NCBI GenBank assembly: GCA_006386115.1
Contig: VFIW01000061.1
Coordinates: forward strand, 124,001-188,000
Length of the DNA stretch: 64,000 nt
Direction of reading: 5' to 3'
From: Globisporangium splendens
Taxonomy: Eukaryota > Oomycota > Peronosporomycetes > Pythiales > Pythiaceae
The notes under the pieces are model-generated. The model was not told the DNA's origin. It was given only the letters and a program-made list of their open reading frames with translations, and made no database searches. Every line of letters starts with the position of its first letter. The stretch's first letter is position 1. The position numbers were made by a program, and so were the translations under genes. Below, piece after piece: positions 10,246-21,250 of this stretch.

Positions 10246-10692
10246 TTGAGTGGCTATCCAATCATTCGCTTTTCGTGTGGCGCTGGACGCCAGACACGCC
10301 AATCTCGAGCCAATCTCAAGATGTCTCTGCCAACCGACCAATTGCCGAAAGTGTCTAATTCGATATTGATATCGGGGTTGACATTCAATGAGTCGGATGC
10401 TCTATGGCAAATGCAATACCGAGTTCAAAATCGAGAGGTGACGTGCGTGGTCAAGTATTGGACGGTTGACTCGGTCATGACACCGAATATGCCAGGCATC
10501 GAAATATGGAGATACCAGTTGAGGGATGAGACTCGTGTGCGATGTGAGATGGAACCAAAAGAAACAGACGCCATCGATCAGTCATTCCAAGAAAAAGTCG
10601 TCACCAAACCCGCATCAAAACCTGTATTAATCGATGTTTCTCTGTGCCATCAACCATCTCGGCGCCAATCGCATAATCGAATACCTGTGTAG
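10246..10692 (+). CDS. Unrecognised ORF, 148 codons or fewer
   Basis: This open frame of 148 codons begins at a non-ATG (TTG) codon; the first in-frame ATG is at 10321 (MSLPTDQLPKVSNS), giving 123 aa. Composition is ordinary, and a middle stretch (SDALWQMQYRVQNREVTCVV) looks protein-like, but no family is recognised. It is isolated in a gene-poor interval, so it may be a chance ORF or the relic of an older gene. Confidence 0.2.
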   Translation: MSGYPIIRFSCGAGRQTRQSRANLKMSLPTDQLPKVSNSILISGLTFNESDALWQMQYRVQNREVTCVVKYWTVDSVMTPNMPGIEIWRYQLRDETRVRCEMEPKETDAIDQSFQEKVVTKPASKPVLIDVSLCHQPSRRQSHNRIPV

Positions 10693-10925
10693 TACAATTC
10701 CCTCGTTTAGTAGATGCAGCTAACAATTTGGTCAGCAGTGAATAGGGGAATCTCCTACCCACCACATGGCACAAGGTCGAAAGTGGACGAGGGGTCGGGG
10801 ACCACCATCAGACGTTTTCTCGTCAAAATGCGAACCTAGGGTGCGAACCTAGAGATTCAAACTCGCACTTACCGCGCTTTCCTTGTGCGCTTCCGCGTCG
10901 TTTTTCCTGCACGTGGGAACGCAGC

Positions 10926-10941
10926 GCTCACTTCCCAATCG
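10926..10941 (+). promoter_or_regulatory. Putative Inr-type core promoter of the RING/CXC gene
   Basis: GCTCACTTCCCAATCG matches the oomycete Inr consensus (GCTCAYTYY) followed by a CAAT-like flank. It lies 80-95 bp upstream of the ATG at 11021. Motif match by eye. Confidence 0.45.
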
Positions 10942-11020
10942 CCCGCCGTCTGATTAGCTCCAGCAAGTACGCACGCAAGCAAGCAGTTGCCAGCCAGCCA
11001 GGTATTAATTCGCAGAGAAG

Positions 11021-12877
11021 ATGGCGGAGCGACGCGTGCTGGCGGAAGGTTGGGGCCAGCAGAGCAAGGGGAGCGTGTTCTGCGCCGACTCGAGTCTGCG
11101 CTTTATTTATGAGGCCCACCACGACACGGCGCCGTCGGCCATCACGTCCCTCGCGGCGGTAGGGTCGCACCCTCACCACCAGCCACAGCACCCGACCCAG
11201 CAAGGCAAGCAGCAGAACTTCTTTATGGACCAGCTCAAGAGCGCGAACGCCTCGATGAACATGTACTACGCGAACGCGGCCGGGTTCAATGGGAATGTGT
11301 ACCCGGTCGAGGACAAGAACAGCGTAGGCGTTTTTGCGGGGAAACGACCGCGAGAGAACTCGATGGACGCGACGGCGAGCCACCGTGGCGCGGACGGTGT
11401 GGATTTGTATGAAGCTGAGATCGCGCGCACGTGTACCGTGATCAACAAGCAAGTGCCGAATCTGCCGCACTCGTTCCGAGAGTGCTCGGTGTGTCTGAGC
11501 GCGAACGCGTACTCCCAGATCGCGTCCTGTGGCCACACGTTCCACAGTAAATGTTTCCTGCGCTGGTTCCGCATGAACCGATCGTGTCCGTTGTGTCGTG
11601 GGCACGTGGACAAGATCCAGTTGGCGCCTGTCGTGTCGGTCCAAGACGAGCTGGAAGCCATCATGGCCGAGATTGATGAAGAACCACTGGATGTCGACGC
11701 GTCGAAGAGCCTCGTGGACCCGTTGATGGAGACTCCAGACTTCATTTCGTTCCTGGAATCAGACTTTGACACCGACATGGACATGGTCGCCCTAGATGAG
11801 AACCCGGCAGGCTTGAACCACGACGACGTGAGCATGGAGATGGAGGAGGAGGTTGAAGCGACCTTGCCGCAACGTCATCATTATGTCGTTCCAAAGGTAG
11901 AGCCCAATATGATGAACACATCTGCCATGGCCGCACAGCCCAGTCCATTCCTTGTGGCCCCACCTCCTGCCAGCACTCCAGCGCCAATGCAGTTTGCTCC
12001 TTCGTCGACGATGCCAAACTACTGGAATGTGTTGAACCAGGGGCTGTCGTACCCGGCACCAGCACCTACGATGAGCCACGCACATCACCCCCACAACCAC
12101 AGTCACAATCACCAAAGCCAGCAGCGCATGGTTCACATCGCTCCAAAGCCGGATGCGCGAGCGCTTCAGGGTCAACTCACACAACCAAGCATGTCTTCGA
12201 CGGCGGATTTGCTCAATAAGACTGCCGTCCCGACGTTCCAGCGTGCAGCAGTATCACCAGCTGCGCCTCGTGTCGTGTCGTGCCGCTGCACTGGTGGTTG
12301 CCGCAATGGTCGCTGTGCGTGCGTGAAGGAAGGCGGCATGTGCGGTGTCTCGTGCCGATGCACGTCGTGCAAGAATCCCTTCCTGATGGTCAAGGCTGCT
12401 GGTGCCGATATCGACGCGTTGCTCAAGGACAGTTGCTTCATGCACAATGTGTCGAAGACGCGCGACATGGTGCAGCGGTTGCAGGAGCCAGTGAACGTGC
12501 CTTGCTGCAACAAGGCGATCAAGGTGATCGACTGCGTGCAAGGGTACTCGTGCACGGCCTGCCATCGTGGCTTCGACTTTTCGTGGTGCATGAACAAGTT
12601 GGTGGACAGCGAGAAGACCCCACGCAACCACTGCGACATCTGCAAGCGTTGCTGTGATCACCGCGATGTGCACTGCAACGACTGCGGTCGCTGCTACTTT
12701 GCGGGTGTCGCTACGAGCCTGCCGTGCCCTTGCAAGGAGCAGTCGCACAAGAAGAGACGCGAGAACGCGGAGAATGACAACGCAGCTGGCAGCAGCATGG
12801 CTGCGTCGAGCGCCGAGAAGAAGAGTAGAGGACAAGAGGAGGAAGAAGAGGGAGAGGGTGAGTGCTGCATCATGTAA
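11021..12877 (+). CDS. RING-H2 and CXC cysteine-rich protein with CaaX-like C-terminus
   Basis: A single exon encodes 618 aa. A RING-H2 finger lies at about 155-196 (ECSVCLSANAYSQIASCGHT then FHSKCF...CPLC), implying E3 ubiquitin-ligase activity. After a His/Pro/Gln-rich linker comes a CXC module at about 421-457 (SCRCTGGCRNGRCACVKEGG, then CGVSCRC) resembling tesmin/TSO1 CXC zinc-binding repeats, which bind DNA in CPP-type factors. A third Cys-rich region at about 490-590 (CCNKAIKV, CTACHRGFDFSWC, then HCDICKRCC and HCNDCGRCYF) looks like a further zinc cluster. The tail is Glu/Lys-rich and ends in CCIM, a possible CaaX prenylation box. The combination suggests a chromatin- or membrane-linked ligase; the function is inferred from domains only. 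Confidence 0.8.
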   Translation: MAERRVLAEGWGQQSKGSVFCADSSLRFIYEAHHDTAPSAITSLAAVGSHPHHQPQHPTQQGKQQNFFMDQLKSANASMNMYYANAAGFNGNVYPVEDKNSVGVFAGKRPRENSMDATASHRGADGVDLYEAEIARTCTVINKQVPNLPHSFRECSVCLSANAYSQIASCGHTFHSKCFLRWFRMNRSCPLCRGHVDKIQLAPVVSVQDELEAIMAEIDEEPLDVDASKSLVDPLMETPDFISFLESDFDTDMDMVALDENPAGLNHDDVSMEMEEEVEATLPQRHHYVVPKVEPNMMNTSAMAAQPSPFLVAPPPASTPAPMQFAPSSTMPNYWNVLNQGLSYPAPAPTMSHAHHPHNHSHNHQSQQRMVHIAPKPDARALQGQLTQPSMSSTADLLNKTAVPTFQRAAVSPAAPRVVSCRCTGGCRNGRCACVKEGGMCGVSCRCTSCKNPFLMVKAAGADIDALLKDSCFMHNVSKTRDMVQRLQEPVNVPCCNKAIKVIDCVQGYSCTACHRGFDFSWCMNKLVDSEKTPRNHCDICKRCCDHRDVHCNDCGRCYFAGVATSLPCPCKEQSHKKRRENAENDNAAGSSMAASSAEKKSRGQEEEEEGEGECCIM

Positions 12878-13324
12878 ATAAGAGAACCCAACGCCACGCC
12901 TGCCAGCAAACCTCCTTATGGGAACCCCATTTTTTTAATCCACCTATGTTTATTCCTTTGATTTTGATTTTTTGTGGGGTGACGAGCATTGCTGTGAGTC
13001 GTTCAATGCATATCGAAAGCAAGACTAGGATATAAATGTGCCGTGTGCTGGGCTCGCATAGACGGCTATGGCGACACACGGTATCAGATGACATTTACAA
13101 CCGAAGATAACAGCTCGAATGCACGCTATTCGACTGCAAGCGTGAATGACCTAACGTATGAGCCGACTCACCCAACTTTCGCAACTTATAATTTCACCCA
13201 ACGAGTTGATTGACTCCAAACAAGGATACGAATATATTGGAAATTCAGGACCACGATCCAGATGCAACTGTGATCTCGAGCGACGGATGGGCCGAACAGT
13301 TCACCCTCATGATCACCCAAATAG
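12878..13324. other. Intergenic, about 450 bp
   Basis: 3' flank of the RING gene and upstream region of the 13.5 kb family gene. No further gene is supported. Confidence 0.4.
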
Positions 13325-13342
13325 TACCGGTGTCTACCGGTA
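13325..13342 (+). promoter_or_regulatory. Paired CCGG motif upstream of a group F gene
   Basis: TACCGG, five bases, ACCGGTA. The same arrangement with the same spacing occurs upstream of both other near-complete group F copies (60186-60203 and 61960-61977). Here it is 120 bp upstream of the ATG. It could be a transcription-factor site or simply inherited flank sequence. Confidence 0.45.
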
Positions 13343-13461
13343 TAGTTAGTGTACAGTCGTTGCACGTATACTGGAACACCGTCAACCAGTATGCTTGTCA
13401 GCGACGAGAGTCGGTCACTCCCACTTCTTTTCAGATCGGAAGAGAGCGCTGGACGGCAGAC

Positions 13462-14853
13462 ATGACGCCGCCAGCTCCACGCCGCGCACCGCCGTCTTCG
13501 CCGAAGCGCCACCGAGACGCGCGCGGGTCTGCGCAGACAGTCGTGGCGACCGTCTCTTCAAGCCCGACGCCAGTCTCGCTGGATGAAGCCCACTCGCTGC
13601 TGCTCTCGCACCAGCCAGACGAGGTCCTCAGTTTCCTGGTCGACGTGCTTTCAGACAGCCACCCGACAAGCTCAGATGCGGATTCCACTGAAAACACTGC
13701 AGCACACTGTGGGGTTACCAGTTTTGCGGCTCTATTGACAACGGCGGACAAGAGCGCCCCTCGAGATACTTCCTCGCCATCACCGAAGACGACGACTTTG
13801 ACAGCCAAAGCGCGCAACAAGTACCGAGACCAGGTGAAGCAGGAGCTCGAAAAGCAGCGAGCACTCGTGGCCGATTTGGAGGCTGAGGTGCTTGCATTCC
13901 AACAGGGTAAGATCGCGATGTCCGCAGATGACAGAGCCAAGCTCAGCTCGGCATGGCAGCGCATTGCGAAAAGCCAGCTCGCGTACCGAAGACAGGCAGA
14001 AGCCGAGAACACATACCTGAAACACGAGTTGCAACGAACGATTTACATCGCGCAGTCAATTGGCCAGATACTTGGGAACAACGGAGGGCAGTCGTATGCA
14101 CTTGGACGCCAAGTGACGCAGAGAAGGCGAGTGTCGTCCCAGCTCCAAGATGCTGACGGATTTGCAGAGCTCGCCATGGAAATAGAGTCGAGTTTTAGTC
14201 GCGTGGACGCCGTCTTCCAAGAGAGTGGCATTGATCAGATCACGTCGGAGCTGTCTAAATCGGGGCGTATCAAGGCTGACAAGAATGACGGAGGGAGACA
14301 ATATATTGAGCTCACGAGTGTTTCCATCGAACCATTCAACAGCCGGATGGCTTCCGACAAGCTTTGGCTAGCACTCGTGGCTCTCATGTCACTCCACAGT
14401 GGCCCTCGCACAGAGCTGATCTGGAAAACCGAAGATGCGTTTGCTGTGAGATATCATCCAGAAGACCATAATGAGCAAAAGCTCCCTCGAAGCAAACTTG
14501 CGATGAAGAAATTCACGACTCGGAGTGGCAAGGTCGTGGTTGTGTGGCGCGCATGTTCCCAACTTTCTGGCAGCCTTCTTGGAACCATGGCTGACGAGAC
14601 GGGGTGGGTGGCTGTGCAGCCGATTGCCGATAGCTCGGGGTTCCAAAGCTCGGGGAGTGTCGTACGTACCTGTGTACATTTCGTGCAAAAGTCAAGTCCA
14701 GCTGTGGCGACTCGAGACTCGGAATTAAACCCGCAACCTTCCCTCGAGGCGTTCGGCGACGTGATATTCAGACTGAGCGATCACGACAGGAAGACCGTAT
14801 TGAGGTTGCTAGAGAACATGTTGCTCGATGACACGATTGCACCCGCCGGTTAG
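13462..14853 (+). CDS. M96/START-like family protein, group F
   Basis: 463 aa. The ATG at 13462 was chosen because the two minus-strand group F copies start with the same MxPPAPRxxxxSPKRHRDAR block; the frame is open further upstream but without homology. A polypyrimidine tract and AG at 13436 suggest a 5'-UTR intron acceptor. Layout: LLLSHQPDEVLSFLVDVL (about 48-65) replaces the acidic ETEELL motif of group A. The basic segment NKYRDQVKQELEKQRALVADL starts near 119, coiled coil runs to about 205, and the START-like region is about 230-400 (VDAVFQESG; YIELTSVSIEPF; MKKF...VVVVWRACSQL; DETGWVAVQPI). A C-terminal helix LRLLENMLLDD ends the protein. It lies 8 kb from the main array, beyond conserved genes, but its 3' flank is shared with the group F copies at 58-60 kb. 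Confidence 0.8.
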   Translation: MTPPAPRRAPPSSPKRHRDARGSAQTVVATVSSSPTPVSLDEAHSLLLSHQPDEVLSFLVDVLSDSHPTSSDADSTENTAAHCGVTSFAALLTTADKSAPRDTSSPSPKTTTLTAKARNKYRDQVKQELEKQRALVADLEAEVLAFQQGKIAMSADDRAKLSSAWQRIAKSQLAYRRQAEAENTYLKHELQRTIYIAQSIGQILGNNGGQSYALGRQVTQRRRVSSQLQDADGFAELAMEIESSFSRVDAVFQESGIDQITSELSKSGRIKADKNDGGRQYIELTSVSIEPFNSRMASDKLWLALVALMSLHSGPRTELIWKTEDAFAVRYHPEDHNEQKLPRSKLAMKKFTTRSGKVVVVWRACSQLSGSLLGTMADETGWVAVQPIADSSGFQSSGSVVRTCVHFVQKSSPAVATRDSELNPQPSLEAFGDVIFRLSDHDRKTVLRLLENMLLDDTIAPAG

Positions 14854-15109
14854 ACGAAAGTGACGTGGCGTGTTTACTATACGAGCATGCGTGCTTGTGC
14901 ATGAGGATTTGAAATAGATCTGCTTTCTCTTATCCGACAGTTTGCACACAGTACGGCATTCTGGAAACAGGTGCCTTGGTAGCTGTCGAGCATCATTGCT
15001 CGAAGACAACCAACAGTTGAGGCGGCAGAAGGTTCCGCTGTCACAGCGCACCACTTGCACGCAGCGACCACATCTTTTGACTTTGTCGCCTTTTTTTTTG
15101 CATCAAGCG

Positions 15110-15172
15110 ATCAAGTTTACTCGTGCGCGAATTAAGTTTACGCCCATGTGAATCAAGTTTACGCGTGTGCGA
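15110..15172 (+). repeat. Tandem repeat, three 21-bp units
   Basis: Three adjacent 21-bp units with the core AT(C/T)AAGTTTAC occupy 15110-15130, 15131-15151 and 15152-15172. A single related unit appears inverted near 58337-58352, downstream of the group F gene there, showing that this 3' flank was duplicated with the gene. Confidence 0.75.
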
Positions 15173-15509
15173 ATGCTTGATTGCAAAAGTTGCTTGTTGA
15201 GACATAAAGGATTGCCTCTCTTTTATCCAATGCAAAAGGTACACATGGAAAATCATGACCATCAGCTTTATCAACGCAACGATCTGCCCACTCCGCCCTT
15301 CGGAAAGCAGCAGCGTTGACGTGGGAAACGAGTCTGCTCGTGTAAGCGCTCCAGCGTCCAGAGGCGAAAGACCTACTCGACGGAGGACCGTACCAGGACG
15401 CCGAATGGCGTGCTTTCTCGTCCCCGGAAACACTAGATCCATGTTTCCTCCACCAGCTCGCAACACATCTCCACTTCGGCCATCAAAGATTCCAAGTTGC
15501 CCTTCAACC

Positions 15510-15950
15510 TTAGCGACTGCCGCACCACGCGCTTCGCTTTGCACTTTCTGTCAATACCAGCTCAACCCGGACATTTTCTAAATCTTCATCATTAGCAACG
15601 GTGTATCTGGCTTCGATAAACACCGAACGCATGCTGTCGACCGCACTTCCCTGCCATTTGCCCAATGGCACCTCGCATACCACAACTACTTCGACATCTT
15701 CTTCGCCACCGTCGACGCGACGCTCAAATTTATGTATTGCACCTTCACATGCGTTCTCATCACGCGGTGAAGTGAAGGCTGATATGCTTTCATCCTCAGG
15801 ATGCTTGGGGGATCGACTAGTCTGTTCAACACTGTTGCTACCTGCGTGAAGGCAATTCCTGAAACTCTCGCATGCGTACCTGTCCCAGCAGATAGCACGT
15901 CCCAGAAAGAAGAACAACGTGCCCAACGTGATGGTGTTTCTACACATCAA
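15510..15950 (-). pseudogene. Unrecognised, apparently broken ORF
   Basis: A 146-codon minus-strand frame shows protein-like composition (EGAIHKFERRVDGGEEDVEV...SMRSVFIEARYTVANDEDLE). It stops at 15510. Coding-looking sequence continues in another minus frame below about 15520 (VVRQSLRLKGNLESLMAEVE and onward to a stop near 15440), suggesting a frameshift or an unresolved intron. Upstream a second frame (15940-16125) contains a GTGAGT donor near 16026 and a possible TGTAG acceptor near 15949, but the phases do not join cleanly. I do not recognise the family; a decayed or mis-sequenced small gene between the group F gene and exportin-6 is the best description. Confidence 0.3.
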
Positions 15951-16216
15951 TGAACATGTATGTTTTCTCTAGGGCAAAGTGGCGTCCGATTAGCTCTATG
16001 AACTGAAAGCATGCGACCTCACTCACCGTAGCAGCAATGTCCAACCCCCTCGCGCATCCGATCGTTCTAGACCGCAGGCACATCCCCAAAGGAACTAGAA
16101 ACAAATAGCCGATATTACCATTCATACCGCGTCTTCATTGTATTCTTCCTCACTGAGTCGACTGAACAAGATTCTTCTTAGCTCCTCTATAGTCCATTTC
16201 GAGCAGTGATGTGAGC

Positions 16217-19200
16217 CTAACTCTGCGACTTGAGCACTCGAAGGTCGTTCAGAAAGCCAATCACTTCCTGGGAAAATGTAGGCAGATCCACTTGACCACT
16301 CCAGCGCAAGAATTCGCCGTTCTGGCGCGACGCTGCTTCGTACTCTTGAGGAGTCAGGATATCCTTGATGTATGCTGGAAGGAACACTTGATAGAACGAC
16401 CCAAAATCAGCGGCTGCGACACGATGCAATAGCTGAATCACCTCCTCTTGGAGAAGGTTCATCTCGCCACGTGTCAGCAAATTCATGAGCGTCGACAAAA
16501 ATCCCATGCGCAGCTCTCTCTGGAAACCCGCAAACGAAAACAATCCTTGGGCTTTGTCGACACGATCCAACAACGCCAACACTTGGCCGCAAAGGCGCGG
16601 CGACAAGTTGGACCCTTCGCGGCTCAGGACACTCGCCACACTTTGGAAAATGGAAAGGAAGTACGTGTGAGCAATTTCAGACGAGTAGCCGCGTTCACGC
16701 TGTCCTTCCGCATTGAAAGTGACGCTCGGAGAGACGAAGAACCGGTAGTGCTTCTCCAATAGCTGTTCAACGAGTCCAATAAAGTAGCCAAGAATGACGG
16801 AGTCGCTTTCAGGGTGCGAGACAATCGACTGTAGGTACATGGAAAAAGGGAAAATTAGTACAGTGTACATATCAAATTGGCAATAACGTCGAGATTCCGT
16901 ACCTCTTTGAGTGGACCGAAACACAACTCCAAAATATTCTGAAGGAATGAGGCAAATACTGAAGTTGGCTCTTCGACAACAATCTTCAGCAGCTGCAGAA
17001 ATCCGCACAGCACCATCGAGCCAGAGTTCCCGTGATTGTTCAATCTGTAAAGCAAGCAAAGTTAGCAAAACCTGGATATCAAGCAAGACAGGTTCAGAGG
17101 GGACTTACATTGACGAAAGCTGCGAGTCGCTAAAGATTTCAACGAATACTCGCATGAGTTCCGCGACACTTTCTTTTTGCATTTCCTTTCGAATCGACTT
17201 CAGTAACTGCGCATACAACCGAATAATTTCGTTGACAACCTTCAAGGCATTCTTCACTTGGGCATGAGCTTGAGCATTGTTTCCACCAGACGCCGCTGTC
17301 TTTCGAATTGCAGCAAAATACGACGTCATCAATGACATCAGTGATGGGAAAGTGCTTTGGTAAGCAGAAAAGAATGCGTCCTTCGCTACTTTCGGCTTCG
17401 TCTCCACTGATTGCGCCAGACAACGCACCAAGAAACAATCCCGCTGAATCTGAGCAACCATGACGCGCTCCAACACTCGATTCTCGTTCTGTTGAAGCGT
17501 CAACGCGGATTGCTCGATCGATTCTCGAATTGGCAGGATCAGTTGTCCGTAGGCTTCTCCCCATTTTTGCGCCGACGCTTCATTTGCTCCAGAAGCACCT
17601 GTGCCTCGCAATGAGATGGCCGAGTTCAAAATGGAATTCGACATCGACGTGTACAAGTCGCCCTGAATTGTCAGCGGCAAATGCAAACTGAACTGGTGAA
17701 TATTGCCCTCGAGTTGAGACATTGATGGGACTTGAATGAGATCGTCATATGAAAGCACAAACCCAATGTTTGCAAGCAGCTGCATCGAGTTTTGCATCAC
17801 AACCTGTGGAGATGGCACAATCGTCGTGTCTAACGTGTGAAGCAACACTTGTAGCACGCTCTCCGTAGCTCTCAATACGTCTTCACGAGCTCCACTTTGA
17901 AGCACAAACGGGATGCAGCTCAAGCAAAAGCGTACAGAAGTCAAGCCTTCGCATTGCAGCTCGACAAACACATCTCCACGGGTCTGGAGACGGTGTTGAA
18001 CAATGTACTCCGACAGCGTGATGAACAGGTGAAGGATTTGCCAACCGGCCATCTGATTGTTCATGTCTTGGCTGGTACTGTAAAACTGTGCACATACACT
18101 CGAGAGAACCGCACAGTTTGTTGTCAAATCACGGATCGCACATCGCTCTTGCTCCCACGCATCCGAGTGTGGAGGATACGCAGGAGTCTCGTGGAGGTGG
18201 AAAATCAGATTCTGGCACGTTTCTTGAACTCTCGGCACCAAACGCTCGAGCAAAGGCGGCGCACACGCTGGGAATGCGGCAATGCGCCGAATTAGGGCGA
18301 TGCAATCAACGACGAACTGCTTTCTATCCGATAGTTCGACTGCAGATACCGCTCCATTTCCGCCACTTGTTTTTGCGACACTCAACTGCGCCAGATCTTG
18401 CAGCGACCCGGTTCCATACAAGCTGTCGCTGCGTTCCAAGTCGAATGATGAGTGTCCATCGCCACTGTCGCCTCCGTTATTGCCGGACGACCCAGTTCCT
18501 TCGTCGTCATCTTCCAATTCGTCCAGCTGATTCTTGTTGCTCGCATAACTCACTCGCTCGAGCAGATGGAACATCACACTGATCAGTCCATTCTCGTACA
18601 CATTCAAAGCTTGCCGCACTCGCTCATTCGAAGCACCTTCGTTCATTTCCACTTCTTCAATGTACCCCACGAACACTTCCCACACACTCAGGCAATTCAA
18701 AAAGCCGTCAACGTGCGGCTGCTTGGACGTCAATGCGAGGACCAGTTGCAGGAAATCCGGCAACACGGCTTGGTATTTTGGATTTTCCAGCTTCTTCAGG
18801 TGCTGTGTGAGAAACATTTCCACAAATTCGCTCAGTTTGTCGAGATATTCTTCAGTCGCACGGCCAATCACCTGATCTTGGACAGTCTTCTGCAAAAGTG
18901 GGCATAAACAAAACATGACCTGACCAACGATTTCATCGATCGACGTCGGACTGAACCGCTTGTTCATGAGCTCTGTTAGGCACTGCAGGGCAGAGACGCT
19001 TGACGTGCACATATGAGATACCATCCCACGCGCGTGAACGTGCTGCCAGTTCATGCTCAGTTCAAAGAGCAAGCCAATCCAGGCTTCGTTCATATGCTCG
19101 GCTACTGGCGCCCATGCGATCAAGTGATTGAGCGTCTCCAAAGCTACTTGAGCAATCCGATCTTGCTCGACGATGCTTTCGTTTTGCTGTTGAAGGTGAT

Positions 19201-19825
19201 GGTTGCAGCCTCGTAGAATGTTCAACAGGAGGGTCAGAATACTTGGCAGCTGCGCTATGAGCTGTACTTTCGCCTGACGCTTGACCGACGCGAACGCGAG
19301 CGCATCCTCTCGCCCAAACTCTTCCGCGACAACGCACAGCAACTCCAGTCCGCTCTGTCGGGTATTCGTTTCAATCACCATCGCTTCGACTTGGCTCATA
19401 AACTCTGGCCATACGCACTGCTCACTTTCCGCGTTCACCTTCCATTCGATGCGCGCGATATCAGCAACCACTTTCCGCAACTTGCGCACCACGAAGGCGG
19501 TCTGCGTCGAGACCGCCGCAGGAGCCGCCAACAGGTACTTCCACGCAAACTGGCGGAAATGCTGCTGCTCGTGGGGCTGCAGACGGTGCCACTTCTTCGC
19601 GACGTACTCCTCCATGGTTGTCGCGGCGAACCAGAGCGCGTACTCGTTGCTGGACGTGCTCAGCAGCTGGTAGAGCACCGGAAGACACGCGTGTGGCGCG
19701 TCCTTGAGGTTCGTGAGCTGCTGCTCGAGGTGTGCCTTCTCGGCCGCGGGCGTGTTCGGGTCCAGCAGCCGCGCCAGCGCCCCCTCCACCTCCGCAATCA
19801 TGTGCGAGTGTTCCGCCGTCGACAT
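16217..19825 (-). CDS. XPO6: Exportin-6 (importin-beta family, XPO6)
   Basis: Three exons, 19825-17109, 17044-16903 and 16828-16217, joined by introns of 64 bp (GTAAGT...TTTACAG) and 74 bp (GTACGG...CTACAG), give 1156 aa, close to the length of animal XPO6. The N-terminus has the importin-beta-type sequence ALWFAATTMEEYVAKKW. Diagnostic similarity to exportin-6 lies at the C-terminus: NLLQEEVIQLLHRVAAADFG, FLPAYIKDIL and DLPTFSQEVIGFLNDLR match the corresponding human blocks. An acidic Ser/Gly/Asp-rich loop near residue 440 is specific to this copy. Exportin-6 exports profilin-actin from the nucleus with RanGTP (known for the family). The start at 19825 (MSTAEHSHMIAE) is preferred over an upstream in-frame ATG because homology begins here. 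Confidence 0.92.
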
Positions 19826-20123
19826 CGTCCCCAGTGCGTGTTTTGATGGCGCGTCGAGCGTTCCTCTATTGCTTCCTTCTTGGCACGTCGGTGAATAAGG
19901 GAGCCAAAGCCACAAAGATGCGACATTCCAACACAACAGCACTCCTTGTGAGTGTTGCGCGAGGGTCGTAGCAAGATCAGAGCACCTGTATGCAATTACA
20001 AAGGTTCAAGTGTCCCAGAAAATCAGAGGCGACAATGCACAGAGAGGAAAGCAGCAAATCATGCACACACGAAGGATATGCATTTAGAGAGAACTGTCTG
20101 CGGTAAGTGCGATTTTTTCTTTT
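19826..20123. other. Divergent promoter region between XPO6 and the XLF-like gene
   Basis: About 300 bp separate two divergent start codons; core promoters of both genes should lie here. No clear Inr motif was identified. Confidence 0.4.
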
Positions 20124-21160
20124 ATGTGGGTTGATGACATTGTGATGCCGACGCTGATGCAGCCGCGCTCGTATGCGAGCGATGCCGACGCCAACGCCAA
20201 CGCCAACGCCGCGCGCCAGTGCACGTGGCTGCTGTTTGTGCGCCAGACGAGCAGCGACGCGTTCGCGCTCACCATCGTGACGCAGCATTCCAGCGGAGAT
20301 CGGAGTGACGGAAACTGCGACGCGACAGCAGCGACCAGCGAGGGAAAGACACACATGCGCAATGCGCTGTACGAGCTGCTGCTCGATGCCGACGCATTGC
20401 GGAGCCATGTGAGTATTTGCGCAGCGAACAGTGTCAATGCGCGGGTGTTTGTATGGAGCTCTAACGCGTGATCTGTGTGCATGTTGCTCTATCAGACGGA
20501 AGAACTGGGGATTGAGGTCGATGTGGACGCATTCGTCGAGCTCTTGTGGGTACGTTTTGCACTCATTTTGCCATCCTTGCCCAGCAAATTGTGCTTATAT
20601 GCGTTTGTTATGAACAGAAAACGCTCGAGACGCGGAGGCATGTGGACGTCATCATCACAGAGAATGCCGACAGCGACGAGGAGGACGAAGAGCAGCGGAA
20701 GCCTGGGAAAGTCAGCCTGCTGCTCACGTACAAGTTCAGTGAGACGATCTCTCGGAAAGGCTGTTTTGCGATCCCTCTGGCCGGCGCAAACGTGCCCATG
20801 CCGGTGGTGGAGCTTCTGAAGGCATTGCATTCTGTTCCGCACCTGCCAGTGCTGATGGAATCGCAGAAGCAGCAGCGAGACGCAGCGGCCGTTCTCATGA
20901 CCAACAGCATGTCGACTTCAGCGAAATCAACAACAGCTTCCTACAGCTTCTCTCCAAGTATGTCTAGCCAAGGGCAGGAGGCGTCTTCCCAAAACAGCAA
21001 TGACGCTGCCTCTGTGCCAACTGGCGTGAAGGCGAACCCACAAGTTCTGAAACGACACCACGTTCCGACTGGCGCAACGTACGTGACTTTGTTGAGGAGG
21101 AAGCCTGCTAACCTGCCCTACATGAGACTGATATGTGACCGCTTGCTTGATTTTGTGTAA
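20124..21160 (+). CDS. Three-exon gene with XLF/NHEJ1-like layout (tentative)
   Basis: Exons 20124-20408, 20496-20549 and 20618-21160 are separated by 87- and 68-bp introns (GTGAGT...ATCAG; GTACGT...AACAG), all phase 0, giving 293 aa. The start region LMQPRSYA, a short beta-rich segment (CTWLLFVRQTSSDAFALTIV), a helical stretch with DAFVELLWKTLE, a strand pair (KVSLLLTYKFSETISRKGCF) and PMPVVELLKALHSVP follow the order of the head domain and first stalk helix of XLF-type NHEJ factors, which bridge XRCC4-ligase IV filaments. The similarity is in order and pattern, not in strong sequence identity, and the C-terminal half (Ser/Gln-rich, ending LPYMRLICDRLLDFV) is unfamiliar. The gene model is solid; the functional name is a guess. 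Confidence 0.55.
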
Positions 21161-21250
21161 AACATGCTGTACAGTAGGAGAAAGGGTCCGAAAGGCGCAA
21201 AGCTCGCAAAGAACTAGCGCATGTCGCGTTTATATACAATAGTGCAATGA

